A stretch of DNA of 64,000 nt, from assembly GCF_000959365.1 (NCBI RefSeq), contig NZ_CP009555.1, forward strand, positions 2,418,001 through 2,482,000. The letters are read 5' to 3'. The notes under the pieces were generated by a model. The model saw only the letters and a program-made list of their open reading frames with translations, had not been told where the DNA came from and searched no databases. Positions 24,884 to 35,151 of this stretch are shown piece after piece. The stretch comes from Burkholderia oklahomensis C6786 (GTDB lineage Bacteria > Pseudomonadota > Gammaproteobacteria > Burkholderiales > Burkholderiaceae). Every line of letters starts with the position of its first letter. Positions within the stretch are counted from its first letter, which is position 1. A program made the position numbers and the translations under genes.

Positions 24884-27800
24884 TCAATGCTCGGCGGCCG
24901 CGGGCGCGTAGCCCATCTTACCCCGATCGTTGCCCACACGCTCGATGTGCGGATGCGCCCACGATCCCGTGATCGCGTAGTTCACCGCGAACGCGTGCGC
25001 GAGCGTCTGCGACAGCGCGAGGTTCGCGGCGAGCACGCCCAGGCCGAGGAGCGGATTGAAGATCGCCGCGCCGATCGCGGCCGCGCTCGCGCTGACCTTC
25101 GGCGCGATGTGCGCGTTCAGGTCCTGCGTCTCGCGCGCGAGATCGACCGATCCCGTCACCGTCACTTTCGCGGGCGACGTCTTCATTTCGAAATCCTGCG
25201 TATGCGCGATGCCGTTCTCGATCCTGCCCGTGCCCGTGATCGTCTCGAACGGCAGGCCCTTGCCGATCACGTCGCGGAAGTCGAGCGTCAGGAAGCGCGC
25301 GAGGCCTTGCAGGCTCAGCACGCCGAGCAGTTTCGCCGCGCCCGGATCGACCTTCAGGATCTGGCCGTGCGCGAGGTCGAGCGACAGGCGGCCGTTCAGC
25401 GTCGGATAGTCGATCGAAGTCGGGCCGCCGCGCCATGCGACCTTGCCCGACAGCGTGCCGCGCCCGTTCTCGACGGTCCTCGGCAGGCCGACGCGGTCGA
25501 GGAGGGCGCCCGCGTCGTCGATCGCGAGCGTGAAGTCGAACACCGTGCGGCGCGGCGCGTCGTCCTCGTCGACGCCGCGCGCGAGCGCGCGCCGCGACGT
25601 GCGCCAGTTCGCGGTCGCCGTGAGCTTCGCGGCCGGGTTCGCGAGCTCGAGCTTGTCGAGCTGCCAGACGGGGATGCCGTTCTCGTCGAAGTTGCGCGCG
25701 TCGACCTCGAGCCGGCCGATGTCGTGGCCGCGCGCGACGACCTGGTCGACGACGAGGTCGATGGCCGGCATCGCATGGTTGGTGGGCGTCGGCAAATCGA
25801 TCGCGCGGCCGACGAGATCGTGCTCGGCGCTCTCCGGGATCACGAGCTTCGCGAGCCGCGCGCTCAGCACGCCCGCGCCCGTCGGGCCGCCGCCCGGCGC
25901 CCACGACAGATAGCCGGACACCTGGTTCGACGCGATGTTCGCCTGCCACAGGTCGTCGATGTGCGACGCGCCGACGATCACGTTTTCCCAGTTGCGCTTC
26001 AGGAGCTTCAGCGTGCCGAAGTGGAGCGCGAAGCGCTTCGGCGCGAAGCTCGCGAGATCGATCGGCGCGGCGGCCGGCTTTTCGCGTGCGGCGGGCGACT
26101 TGCCGAAGCCTTGCGCGAACGCCTGCCAGGCATCCGCGTCGAGCTCGTGCACGTCGATCGCGGCGCTCACGCCTTCCTGCGGCATGTCGGGCATCCGGTT
26201 CATCCCGATCGCGCCGCGCACCGCGCGCACCGGCTGGCCGCGCTCGACGTCGAGCAGGTACGTCGCGGCGAGCGGGCCGAGCGTCAGGTCCGCGCGCTCG
26301 AGCGGCTTGGCGCCCGCCTGCGGCTCGGGCGCGAGCGCGAAGCTGAACGGCATCGGCGTGCCGGCCGGCTTCGCGAACGGCGCGGGGAAGTCGAGCGCGA
26401 CGCCCGTCAGGTCCGAGCTCGCGGCGATGTCGGGCAGACCGCCTTTCGCACCGCGCACGGCGAGCCGATACGGCGCTTCGCCGACGACGCGCTCGAGCGC
26501 GGCCGCCGCCGCGCCGCGCAGGTTCAGCCCGCGCGCGGCGTCGACCGACAGGCGGCCGTCGACGTCGAACGCATAGCGGCCGTTCGCCGACAGCGAGCCG
26601 CTCGCGCGCACGTCGCCGCCGAGAAAGCGCGCGGTCAGCCGGTCGACCGTCGCGGTGTGCTCGGTGAAGCGCAGGTTGCCGCGCAGCCGCGTGAGGGGCG
26701 GCACGCCGTCGGCTTCGAGCGTGTTGCCGCCGAAGCCGAGCGCGCCGTCGACGCCGACGTGCGGATGCGCAACGTGCTGCGGGATTTCGAGCTTGAGCGC
26801 GAGCGTGGCCGGGCCTCGCGCGCGCACGAGATTGCCGACGTGGCCCGTCATCCCGGCGACCGCGCTGCGGTTCGCGTAGTCGAGCAGATCGGCGAGCGGG
26901 CCGTGCGCGCGGCCTTCGATCACGAGCGGCGAATGCGTGGGGCGGCCGAGATCGTCGATTCGACCCGTCACCTTCGTGAGCGCGACGCCCTTGTAGTGCG
27001 CGCGGTCGATGTCGAAGCGCAGCTTGTTCTGCTCGAGCTCGAACACGCCGTCGATCCCGTCGAGCGCGGGCCACACGTTCGGCGTGCCGTTCGCGAGCGT
27101 GCGCGGCGGCTGCGGCGTCGGCTCGAACTTGCCGCCCGAGAACGGCGCGACGATGTGGAACACGCCGGCCTTCGGATCGTGCTCGTACGGGAACGTCTCG
27201 AGCGGGCCCTTCGCGACGATCGTCGCGCCTTTCTTCACCTGGCCCGCCTGCAGCGCGTGGCCGAGGTACAGGCGCAGGTGGTCGGACAGGCTCGTCGGCA
27301 GGTAGCGGGTGATGCGCGCGACGGCCGCGCGCTCGAAGTCGGCCTTCAGGTCGAGCGAGCCGCGGCCGTGGCCGGGGTTCGCGTAGCTGCCCGCGACCGC
27401 GATCGCGGCGTCGGCGTTCTCGACGTAGAACTCCGGCACCGCGACGTCGACCCGCGCGTGCCGCTCGCCCGCCGCCGGCGCGATGGTCCAGCTCGCGCGG
27501 CCGCGCAGCCGGTCGAACGCGAGGCGCGGCTCGTCGAACACGCCGGGCACCGTGACGGCCGCGTCGACCGTGTCGAAGCGCGCCGCGCCGCCTTTCTCGT
27601 CCGCGTCGACGTGGCCCCACAGGTTCTCGACGCCCGGAATCCCCGCGCGCGGATGCCCGTGCGGCGACAGCCCGGGCGGCGGCTCCTGCGCCTCGAAGCT
27701 GATCCCCTGCAGGTCGCCCTGGAACCGGTAGCGGATGATCGGCGCGGTGCCGCTCTGGCGCTCTTCGTCGACGAACTCGGCGCTCGCCGGCTTCGCGCGC

Positions 27801-29077
27801 TCGACCTCGATCGCGTAGTTCGCGACGAGCCCGCGCGGATCGAAGCGCACGAGCTCGTTGCGCAGCCGCGCCGGAAGCGGCAGCCCGCGGATGAATTCGG
27901 CGAGGATCCCGAGATCGACGCGGTCGCCGGACACGCTCAGCAACTGGCCTTCGTCGACGCTCGGCACGCGGTAGCGCGCCGTCAGCGTGTGCAGCGCGAG
28001 CGCGCGGGAGAGCGGCGTGCCGTCGGGCAGCGGCGGCTGGCCGAGCTCCGCGTGCAGCCGCGACAGGTGCAGCGTGTAGTCGCGCTTCGGATCGATCGCG
28101 AGATCCCAGCCGAAGCGCGCGACCGGGATGTCGAGCCGCGGCTGCGTCGGGCGCACGCGCAGCGCGACGTCGTAGCCGCGCAGCTCGCCGCCCGCGCCGT
28201 ACAGATGGCCGTCGGCGAAATGCGCCCAGATCGCGTTGTCGATCCGGCCCGCGTACGCGGTCAGGCGGATGTTCGCATAGCGCGCGAGCGTCGGCAGGTC
28301 GACGGGGCCCGTCGACAGGTACGCGTCGCCCGTCCAGTTCGACGGCTTGCCGATCGGCGCGAGCGCCTTGTGGACGAAGCGCGCGCGGAAGTCGAGCGGG
28401 CCGTGGAACAGCGTGCCGTTCGCGGGCGCCTGCAACGCGATCCGGTGGACGATGCCGTCGTTCAGCACCGCGATGCGGATGCCCTTCAACGCGAGCTCGG
28501 GCGCGTCGTGCTGCGCGTCGCGCCAGCGCAGCGTGCCGCCTCGCAGCACGATCGCCTCCTGCTTCAGCAGCCACGCGCTGAATGTGTCGTCGGCGCCCGT
28601 CTTCGTCGTCGGCACCGCGACGCCCGCGACGAAGAGGGAGCCGTCCGCGCGGCGCTCGGTCAGCAGGTCGGGATTGTCGACGACGAGGCTCGACAGCGTC
28701 GGCGCAAAACGCGCGAGCGAGCGCCACGACAGCGCGGCCGTCGCGTGCGGGACCGACAGCGCGACGCGGCCGTCGCGGCCGCGGATCGTCAGGTTGCTGA
28801 TGTCGACGCCCGGCTGCATCCCCGACCAGTGCGGCGCGAGCCGGCCGATCCGCAATTCGGCGTGGAGCTTTTGCGAGACGAAGGTTTCGATCCGCGGACG
28901 GTACTCGTCGATGCGCGGCAGCAGCAGGTAGCGCAGCCCGAGGAAGAGCGCGGCCGCGATGAAGTAGGCGGCGAGCGCGATCGCCAGCACGCCCTTGAAC
29001 ACGCGACGCAGGACCGGGTGATCGTGCTGCGGAGGTCCGGCTTCGGTCGTTGCGGCGGAATCCTGACGGTCGGACAT
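24884..29077 (-). CDS. yhdP: YhdP-family AsmA-like envelope protein
   Basis: 1397-residue giant protein with one N-terminal membrane helix (about residues 27-50, FKGVLAIALAAYFIAAALFL), then a long periplasmic region of repeating beta-rich groove segments. A C-terminal block (VTGSVDLARETQDLNAHIAPKVS) is typical of the YhdP/AsmA-like family. AsmA-like proteins are thought to bridge the envelope and move phospholipids to the outer membrane. The length is normal for the family. It is divergent from glnE with a 181-bp shared upstream region. Very long antisense frames across it are artefacts of GC-rich codon use. Confidence 0.92.
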   Translation of the reverse strand: MSDRQDSAATTEAGPPQHDHPVLRRVFKGVLAIALAAYFIAAALFLGLRYLLLPRIDEYRPRIETFVSQKLHAELRIGRLAPHWSGMQPGVDISNLTIRGRDGRVALSVPHATAALSWRSLARFAPTLSSLVVDNPDLLTERRADGSLFVAGVAVPTTKTGADDTFSAWLLKQEAIVLRGGTLRWRDAQHDAPELALKGIRIAVLNDGIVHRIALQAPANGTLFHGPLDFRARFVHKALAPIGKPSNWTGDAYLSTGPVDLPTLARYANIRLTAYAGRIDNAIWAHFADGHLYGAGGELRGYDVALRVRPTQPRLDIPVARFGWDLAIDPKRDYTLHLSRLHAELGQPPLPDGTPLSRALALHTLTARYRVPSVDEGQLLSVSGDRVDLGILAEFIRGLPLPARLRNELVRFDPRGLVANYAIEVERAKPASAEFVDEERQSGTAPIIRYRFQGDLQGISFEAQEPPPGLSPHGHPRAGIPGVENLWGHVDADEKGGAARFDTVDAAVTVPGVFDEPRLAFDRLRGRASWTIAPAAGERHARVDVAVPEFYVENADAAIAVAGSYANPGHGRGSLDLKADFERAAVARITRYLPTSLSDHLRLYLGHALQAGQVKKGATIVAKGPLETFPYEHDPKAGVFHIVAPFSGGKFEPTPQPPRTLANGTPNVWPALDGIDGVFELEQNKLRFDIDRAHYKGVALTKVTGRIDDLGRPTHSPLVIEGRAHGPLADLLDYANRSAVAGMTGHVGNLVRARGPATLALKLEIPQHVAHPHVGVDGALGFGGNTLEADGVPPLTRLRGNLRFTEHTATVDRLTARFLGGDVRASGSLSANGRYAFDVDGRLSVDAARGLNLRGAAAAALERVVGEAPYRLAVRGAKGGLPDIAASSDLTGVALDFPAPFAKPAGTPMPFSFALAPEPQAGAKPLERADLTLGPLAATYLLDVERGQPVRAVRGAIGMNRMPDMPQEGVSAAIDVHELDADAWQAFAQGFGKSPAAREKPAAAPIDLASFAPKRFALHFGTLKLLKRNWENVIVGASHIDDLWQANIASNQVSGYLSWAPGGGPTGAGVLSARLAKLVIPESAEHDLVGRAIDLPTPTNHAMPAIDLVVDQVVARGHDIGRLEVDARNFDENGIPVWQLDKLELANPAAKLTATANWRTSRRALARGVDEDDAPRRTVFDFTLAIDDAGALLDRVGLPRTVENGRGTLSGKVAWRGGPTSIDYPTLNGRLSLDLAHGQILKVDPGAAKLLGVLSLQGLARFLTLDFRDVIGKGLPFETITGTGRIENGIAHTQDFEMKTSPAKVTVTGSVDLARETQDLNAHIAPKVSASAAAIGAAIFNPLLGLGVLAANLALSQTLAHAFAVNYAITGSWAHPHIERVGNDRGKMGYAPAAAEH

Positions 29078-29258
29078 GCGGCGAAAGGGCGGCGATATGG
29101 TAGTTTTGCGGACTGACGTTCAAATGTATCACACGGGTTCCCGCAGACGGCTTTCGCGACGCCGTTCGCGCGGGCTGTCCGGCCGGCCGCGTGCCTGCTC
29201 CGTGCGCCGTCCGCGCGCGGCGGCTGGCGGCCTTTCACCGCGCGACGCGCGTTTGACG

Positions 29259-32036
29259 ATGACCGACGCCTCCGATCTGCTGTCCCTTTCCTATTCGCAC
29301 TATCTCGCCCGCGCGGCCGCGGCGCGTCCGGCGCTCGCCGAGCGCATCGCCGCGTGGGCGGCCGCGCCCGTCACGCGCGCGGCGCTCGACGCGCGCCTCG
29401 ACGCGCTGCTCGCCGAAGGCGGCCAGCCGCCGTCCGAGGACACGCTGAAGAAGGCGCTGCGGCAACTGCGCATCGAGGCGTTCGGCGCGGTTGCCGAGCG
29501 CGACCTGTCGGGGCGCGCCGACGTCGCCGAAGTCACGGGCGCGATGAGCGACCTCGCGGAGGTCGCGATCCAGCGCGCGGTCGCGCTGCTGTCGGCGGAA
29601 CTCGAAGCGCTGTACGGCGAGCCGCGCGGCCCGTCGGGCGAGCGGCTCGCGCTCGGCGTCGTCGGGATGGGCAAGCTGGGCGGCCGCGAGCTGAACGTGT
29701 CGTCCGACATCGACCTGATCTTCGTCTACGAGGACGACGGCGAGACGGCGGGCGGCGCCCGCACGCCGATCTCCGCGCACGAGTTCTTCACGCGGCTCGG
29801 GCGGCGCCTGATCGGCGTGCTGTCCGAGGCGACGGCCGACGGCTACGTGTTCCGCGTCGACATGCGGCTGCGCCCGAACGGCGACTCGGGCCCGCTCGTC
29901 TGCAGCCTCGGGATGCTCGAGGAGTATTTCTACGTGCAGGGGCGCGAGTGGGAGCGCTACGCGTGGATCAAGGGCCGGCTCGTGACCGAGCGCACGAGCG
30001 ACGCCGCGCGGCGCCTCGCGCAGCAGCTCGACGCGATCGTCAAGCCGTTCGTCTACCGGCGCTATCTCGATTTCGGCGTGATCGGCGCGATCCGGTCGCT
30101 GCACGAGCAGATCCGCCAGGAGGCGCGCCGGCGCGCGACGATGCGGCCCGACAAGGCCGACGACATCAAGCTCGGCCGCGGCGGGATTCGCGAGATCGAG
30201 TTCAGCGCGCAGGTGTTCCAATTGATTCGCGGCGGCCAGGACGCGCGCTTCCGGGTGCGGCCGACGCTCGCGGTGCTGCGCCACGCGAACGCGAGCGGCC
30301 TGATCGCCGACGACGTCCGCGCGGGCCTCGCCGATGCCTATCTGTTCCTGCGGACGCTCGAGCACCGGCTGCAATACCGGAACGACGCGCAGACGCACGC
30401 GATGCCGGTCGATCCGGCCGAGCGCGGGGCGCTCGCCGCGTCGCTCGGGTTCGCAGACTATGCGGCGCTGATGACGGAGCTCGACCGGCACCGCGCGTTC
30501 GTCGAGGCGCAGTTCGACCAGGTGTTCGCCGACAAGGCGGGCGGCGGCAAGCGCCGCGCGGACGAAGGCGCGGCGGGTTGCATCTGGAGCGGCGCGCTCG
30601 CCGACGACGGCGCCGACGACGCGCTCGCCGCGCGCCTCGCCGAGCTCGGCTTCGCCGATCCGGCGGCGGTGCTCGCGCGGCTGCAGGCGGTATGGCGCTC
30701 GTCGCGCTACACGGGGCTGCCGGAATCGAGCCGGGTGCGGTTCGACCGCGTCGCGCAGCGCGCGCTCGAGGCGGCGCCGCGGATCGACGCCGCGCATCGC
30801 GACGAGACCGTCGTGCGCTGCTTCGACCTGCTCGAGACAGTCGGCCGGCGCGGCGCGTACCTCGCGCTCCTGACCGAATATCCGGCGGCGCTGCGGCGCG
30901 TGCTGTCGGTGCTCGGCGCGACGCGCTGGGGCGGCGGCTACCTGATCCGCCATCCGCAATTGCTCGACGAGCTGCTCGACGACGAGGCGATCGAGAGCCC
31001 GTTCGACTGGCCGGCGTTCAAGGATGCGCTGCGCACGCGGCTCGCGGCCGCCGACGGCGCCGAGCATCAGATGGACCTGCTGCGTCACGCGCACCACGCG
31101 GAGGTGTTCAGGATCCTGCTGCTCGATCTGGCGGGCAAGCTGTCGGTCGAGCGCGTGAGCGACCGCCTGTCGGAGCTCGCCGACGCGATGCTCGACGTGA
31201 CGATCGACGTCGTCTGGTCGCAGCTCGCGAAGCGCCACCGCGACACGCCGCGCTTCGCGGTGATCGCGTACGGCAAGCTGGGCGGCAAGGAGCTCGGCTA
31301 CGCGTCCGATCTCGACCTGATCTTCCTGTACGACGATCCGGACGAGCGCGCGGCCGACGTCTACACGACGTTCACGCGGCGCCTGATCACATGGCTCACG
31401 ACCGCGACGGGCGCGGGCACGCTGTTCGACATCGACCTGCGGCTGCGGCCGAACGGCGAGGCGGGCCTCCTCGTCACGGACCTCGACGCGTTCCGGCGCT
31501 ACCAGCTGCGCGAGGGCGACGCGGCGAACACCGCGTGGGTGTGGGAGCACCAGGCGCTCACGCGCGCGCGCTACAGCGCGGGCGACGCGCAGATCGGCGC
31601 GGCGTTCGAGGAGATCCGCGTGCAGGTGCTGACGACGCCGCGCGACGCGGCGGTGCTCGCGAAGGAGATCGCCGGGATGCGCGACAAGGTGTTCGCCGGA
31701 CATCCGAACACGAGCGAGCTGTTCGACCTGAAGCACGACCGCGGCGGGATGGTCGACATCGAGTTCGTCGTCCAGTACTGGGTGCTGCTGCACGCGGCGC
31801 GCCATCCCGAGATGATCCGCAATACCGGCAACATCGCGCTGCTGCGCGAGGTGTCGCGCTTCGGGCTGATGAGCGAAGACGAGGCGGAGACGGTCGGCGC
31901 GGCTTACCGGACCTACCGGAAGCTGCAGCACAGGCTGCGGCTCGACGGGATGGAGAAGGCGCGCGTCGAGCCGGAGCGGGTCGCGGCCGAGCGGGATGCG
32001 GTGGTCGCGCTGTGGAATCGGGTGTTCGGCGCGTAG
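29259..32036 (+). CDS. glnE: Bifunctional glutamine-synthetase adenylyltransferase/deadenylase GlnE
   Basis: Cytoplasmic enzyme that switches glutamine synthetase off by adenylylation and on by deadenylylation, under PII control. The 925-residue protein has two nucleotidyltransferase domains, each with GKLGG and an acidic motif: VSSDIDLIFVYEDD (about residues 147-160) and YASDLDLIFLYDDPD (about 685-699). The first half also has the conserved GRGGIREIEF and the second HDRGGMVDIEFVVQY. ATG 29259 (MTDASDLL) was chosen because homology begins there. Further upstream the frame is Arg-rich. Alone on the plus strand. Confidence 0.95.
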   Translation: MTDASDLLSLSYSHYLARAAAARPALAERIAAWAAAPVTRAALDARLDALLAEGGQPPSEDTLKKALRQLRIEAFGAVAERDLSGRADVAEVTGAMSDLAEVAIQRAVALLSAELEALYGEPRGPSGERLALGVVGMGKLGGRELNVSSDIDLIFVYEDDGETAGGARTPISAHEFFTRLGRRLIGVLSEATADGYVFRVDMRLRPNGDSGPLVCSLGMLEEYFYVQGREWERYAWIKGRLVTERTSDAARRLAQQLDAIVKPFVYRRYLDFGVIGAIRSLHEQIRQEARRRATMRPDKADDIKLGRGGIREIEFSAQVFQLIRGGQDARFRVRPTLAVLRHANASGLIADDVRAGLADAYLFLRTLEHRLQYRNDAQTHAMPVDPAERGALAASLGFADYAALMTELDRHRAFVEAQFDQVFADKAGGGKRRADEGAAGCIWSGALADDGADDALAARLAELGFADPAAVLARLQAVWRSSRYTGLPESSRVRFDRVAQRALEAAPRIDAAHRDETVVRCFDLLETVGRRGAYLALLTEYPAALRRVLSVLGATRWGGGYLIRHPQLLDELLDDEAIESPFDWPAFKDALRTRLAAADGAEHQMDLLRHAHHAEVFRILLLDLAGKLSVERVSDRLSELADAMLDVTIDVVWSQLAKRHRDTPRFAVIAYGKLGGKELGYASDLDLIFLYDDPDERAADVYTTFTRRLITWLTTATGAGTLFDIDLRLRPNGEAGLLVTDLDAFRRYQLREGDAANTAWVWEHQALTRARYSAGDAQIGAAFEEIRVQVLTTPRDAAVLAKEIAGMRDKVFAGHPNTSELFDLKHDRGGMVDIEFVVQYWVLLHAARHPEMIRNTGNIALLREVSRFGLMSEDEAETVGAAYRTYRKLQHRLRLDGMEKARVEPERVAAERDAVVALWNRVFGA

Positions 32037-32438
32037 CGGAAAGGGGGGGCGAGCGTGTTGCCGGCCGCGCCCGGTGGGCCGCGCTTCTGTCCGGCACGTG
32101 GCGCTTCTCCAGCCGTTCCTTTCCTGAAGCGCCGTCAGCTTTCACCGGGCGCGATGCCGGTCTGGCGGCCGTGGTTGTCTGTCGCCGCCCGCCGCCCGCC
32201 GCCCGCACCGCCATCCGTCATCCGCCCGTCCGCCCGTCCGCCCGTCATCCGTCCGCCGCCGTCCGCGACGCCGGGCGATCAGGGTGGCTCGATTGGATCG
32301 CCGTATTTCGGTTGCCGCGTAACCCTTGCCGGGCGGGCCCGGAGCCGGAACGATGCGGCCGGATCGCCGACGTCCGAAGTCGCGAGGACGGTCGTCGCCG
32401 CGACGCGCGGAACCGCCGCATCCGGCGCGCGCGCCGCG
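32037..32438. other. Non-coding gap between glnE and recN
   Basis: The genes are convergent. A short run of CCGTCCGCC/CGTCATCCG-like imperfect repeats occupies about 32210-32270. No gene, clear hairpin or promoter was recognised. Confidence 0.6.
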
Positions 32439-34088
32439 TCACGCGGTGAGCATCTCCTTCGCGTGCTTGCGCGTCGTCGCGGTGATTTCGAGACCGCCCA
32501 GCATCCGCGCGACTTCCTCGATCCGGCTCGCGCGGTCGAGCGGTACGACCGTCGACACGATGCCGCCGTCGCCGTCCTGACCCTTCGCGACCTGGAAGTG
32601 ATGATCGCCGCGCGCGGCGACCTGCGGCAGGTGCGTGACGCACAGCACCTGCCGCATCTGCCCGAGCTGGTGCAGCAGCCGCCCGACCACCTCGGCGACG
32701 CCGCCGCCGATGCCCGTGTCGACTTCGTCGAAGATGAGCGTCGGCGTCGGGCTCGCCGCGCTCGCGATCACCGCGAGCGCGAGACTGATCCGCGCGAGCT
32801 CGCCGCCCGACGCGACCTTCGCGAGCGGCCGCAGCGGCACGCCCGCATGGCCCGCGACGCGGAATTCGACTTGCTCGAGCCCGTGCGCGCCGCCTTCGGC
32901 GAGCGGCACGAGCGCGACTTCGAAGCTCCCGCCCGCCATCGACAACTCCTGCATGCCCGTCGTCACCGCCGCGCCGAGCGCCTTTGCGGCCTGCGCGCGC
33001 GCCTTCGACAGTTTCTTCGCGTCGGCGAGATACGCTTCCTTCGCCTGGTCGGCGATCGCCTGCAGCGCGGTCAGGTCGGCGGCGGCGTCGAGTTCGGCGA
33101 GCTGCGCGCGGCGCGCCTCGTGCTCGTCGTGCAGCGTCTCGGGCGGCAGCCGGAACTTGCGCGCGGTCGAGTGCAGCGCGTCGAGCCGCGATTCGACCTG
33201 CGCGAGGCGGTCCGGATCGAGGTCGAGCCGCTGCGCGTAGTGCGACAGCGAGTACGACGCCTCCTGTAGCTGGATCTCGGCCGGCTCGAGTGACGCGAGC
33301 GCGTCGTTCAGCGCCGGATCGTATTCGGCGAGGCTGCGAAGCTTCGACACGATCGCGCCGAGCTGCGTGAGCATCGCGTCGTCCGATTCGGAGATGGCGT
33401 CGAGCGCGCCCTGGACGCCGTCGATCAGGTTCGCCGAATGCGTGAGGCGCTTGTGCTCGGTGTTGATTTCATCCCATTCGCCCGGCTGCGGCGCGAGCTT
33501 GTCGAGCTCGGCGAGCTGCCACGCGAGCTTTTCGCGTTCGAGCTGGCGCTCGCGCTCGTGCGCCTGCGCGGCCTCGATCGCCTGCGTCGCGTCGCGCCAC
33601 GCGCGAAAACCGCGCGCGACGGCGGCCGCGTCGGCGACGAGCCCCGCGTGCGCGTCGAACAGCTCGCGCTGCGCGTCCGTGCGCATCAGCAGCTGGTGCG
33701 CATGCTGGCCATGGATGTCGACGAGCATCTCGCCCACTTCGCGCAGTTGCGCGAGCGTCGCGCTCGTGCCGTTGATGAATGCGCGCGAGCGGCCGTTCGC
33801 GTCGACGACGCGCCGCAGCATCACTGTATCGTCGGCGTCGAACGCATGCTCGTCGAGCCAGCGTACGACGCGGTCGTGCGGCGTGAATTCGGCGCTGATG
33901 TCGGCGCGCGCGCAGCCGGCGCGCACGACGCTCGCGTCTGCGCGTTCGCCGAGCGCGAGCGCGAGCGCATCGATCAGGATCGATTTGCCGGCGCCCGTTT
34001 CGCCCGAGAAGACGGAGAAGCCGCTGTCGAATTCGAGGTCGAGCGCGGCGACGATGACGAAGTCGCGGATCGAGAGGTGGCGGAGCAT
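32439..34088 (-). CDS. recN: DNA repair protein RecN
   Basis: 549-residue SMC-like ATPase that acts early in double-strand break repair with RecA. The N-terminal Walker A is FSGETGAGKSILIDAL (about residues 26-41). A long central coiled coil follows, and the C-terminal lobe has the ABC-type signature SGGELARISLAL and Walker B TLIFDEVDTGIGG. ATG 34088 starts MLRHLSIRDFVIV, the canonical RecN opening. It lies 29 bp downstream of nadK on the same strand, the common nadK-recN pair. Confidence 0.97.
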   Translation of the reverse strand: MLRHLSIRDFVIVAALDLEFDSGFSVFSGETGAGKSILIDALALALGERADASVVRAGCARADISAEFTPHDRVVRWLDEHAFDADDTVMLRRVVDANGRSRAFINGTSATLAQLREVGEMLVDIHGQHAHQLLMRTDAQRELFDAHAGLVADAAAVARGFRAWRDATQAIEAAQAHERERQLEREKLAWQLAELDKLAPQPGEWDEINTEHKRLTHSANLIDGVQGALDAISESDDAMLTQLGAIVSKLRSLAEYDPALNDALASLEPAEIQLQEASYSLSHYAQRLDLDPDRLAQVESRLDALHSTARKFRLPPETLHDEHEARRAQLAELDAAADLTALQAIADQAKEAYLADAKKLSKARAQAAKALGAAVTTGMQELSMAGGSFEVALVPLAEGGAHGLEQVEFRVAGHAGVPLRPLAKVASGGELARISLALAVIASAASPTPTLIFDEVDTGIGGGVAEVVGRLLHQLGQMRQVLCVTHLPQVAARGDHHFQVAKGQDGDGGIVSTVVPLDRASRIEEVARMLGGLEITATTRKHAKEMLTA

Positions 34089-34117
34089 GAGTGGCGGTCG
34101 GAAGGTGGCGTCAGGGC

Positions 34118-35020
34118 TTATGCGTCGTCGTCTTCTTCGCTCGACGGGTGTTCGTTCCAGTGGAGCTTCTTGCGCAGCGTCACGTAGTAGCTGTAGCCGA
34201 CCGGGTGCAGGAACGGCACCGTGTGCTTCGAGCGGCGCACCTCGATCGTGTCGTTCAGCTCGAGTGCCGTGAACGACTGCATGTCGAAGTTCACGTTCAC
34301 GTCGCGCCCGCCGATGATCTGGATCGCGATCTTCGAATCGTCCGGCAGCACGATCGGCCGGTTCGACAGCGCGTGCGGCGCGATCGGCACGAGCACGAAT
34401 CCCTGCAGCTGCGGATGCAGGATCGGCCCCGACGACGACAGCGCGTACGCGGTCGAGCCCGTCGGGGTCGCGACGATGAGGCCGTCCGAGCGCTGGTTGT
34501 ACATGAAGCGGCCGTCGACCGATACGCGCAGCTCGGCCATCCCGGAGAAGCCGCTGCGGTTCACGACGACGTCGTTGAACGCGAGCGCGTGATAGATCGG
34601 CTCGCCGTTGCGCACGATGCGGGACTCGAGCAGCGTGCGTTCCTCGCGCTCGAAGCTGCCCGCGAGCATCATCGGCACGACGTCCTGCATGTCGGACGCC
34701 GGGATGTCGGTGATGAAGCCGAGCCGGCCGTGGTTGATGCCGATGAGCGGCGTCTTGTACGGCGCGAGCTGGCGGCCGATGCCGAGCATCGTGCCGTCTC
34801 CGCCCAGCACGACCGCGACGTCGGCGCGCGCGCCGATCTCGGCGGGCGTGAGCGCCGGGTAGCCCGTGCTGCCGATCGCCTGCGCGGTGTCGGCCTCGAA
34901 CACGACTTCGAAGCCGCGTTTCGCGATGCACGCGGCAAGCGACGCCAGCGGCTCGGCGATCCCTGGCGTGTTGCTGCGCCCGACGAGCGCGACGGTATGG
35001 AATTGGTGGCCGATTTTCAT
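34118..35020 (-). CDS. nadK: NAD kinase
   Basis: Phosphorylates NAD to NADP using ATP. The 300-residue protein has the catalytic [11 protein letters not shown] motif (about residues 72-82), the NE/D-type segment [10 protein letters not shown] and the Gly-rich [16 protein letters not shown] near residue 180. It ends in an acidic EEDDDA tail. ATG 35020 ([15 protein letters not shown]) fits the family. It is divergent from hrcA, and the 131-bp intergenic region must hold both promoters. Confidence 0.97.
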   Translation of the reverse strand: MKIGHQFHTVALVGRSNTPGIAEPLASLAACIAKRGFEVVFEADTAQAIGSTGYPALTPAEIGARADVAVVLGGDGTMLGIGRQLAPYKTPLIGINHGRLGFITDIPASDMQDVVPMMLAGSFEREERTLLESRIVRNGEPIYHALAFNDVVVNRSGFSGMAELRVSVDGRFMYNQRSDGLIVATPTGSTAYALSSSGPILHPQLQGFVLVPIAPHALSNRPIVLPDDSKIAIQIIGGRDVNVNFDMQSFTALELNDTIEVRRSKHTVPFLHPVGYSYYVTLRKKLHWNEHPSSEEDDDA

Positions 35021-35137
35021 GCCGGCATTACACCATAGCTCGATGACGAAAAGAACCGCCCGCCGGCCCGGGGACGGCAAAACGGGTGGGGAACGGACGA
35101 TGCGCGCGGGACGCTCGCGGGCGCCGCCCGGTTGCGC

Positions 35138-35143
35138 TAAAAT
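35138..35143 (+). promoter_or_regulatory. -10 box (TAAAAT) of hrcA, very close to the start codon
   Basis: TAAAAT ends 8 bp before the hrcA ATG at 35152. Initiation at the usual distance would fall within a few bases of the ATG, and no ribosome-binding sequence precedes it. The hrcA mRNA may therefore be leaderless or nearly so. Confidence 0.4.
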
Positions 35144-35151
35144 TTTCCGTC

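Noticed and set aside
24824-29132. Several antisense reading frames of about 1400 codons opposite yhdP
   Set aside because: They exist because GC-rich codon usage removes stop codons from other frames. Their products are Arg/Ala-rich with no domains, whereas the minus-strand yhdP product is a coherent family member.
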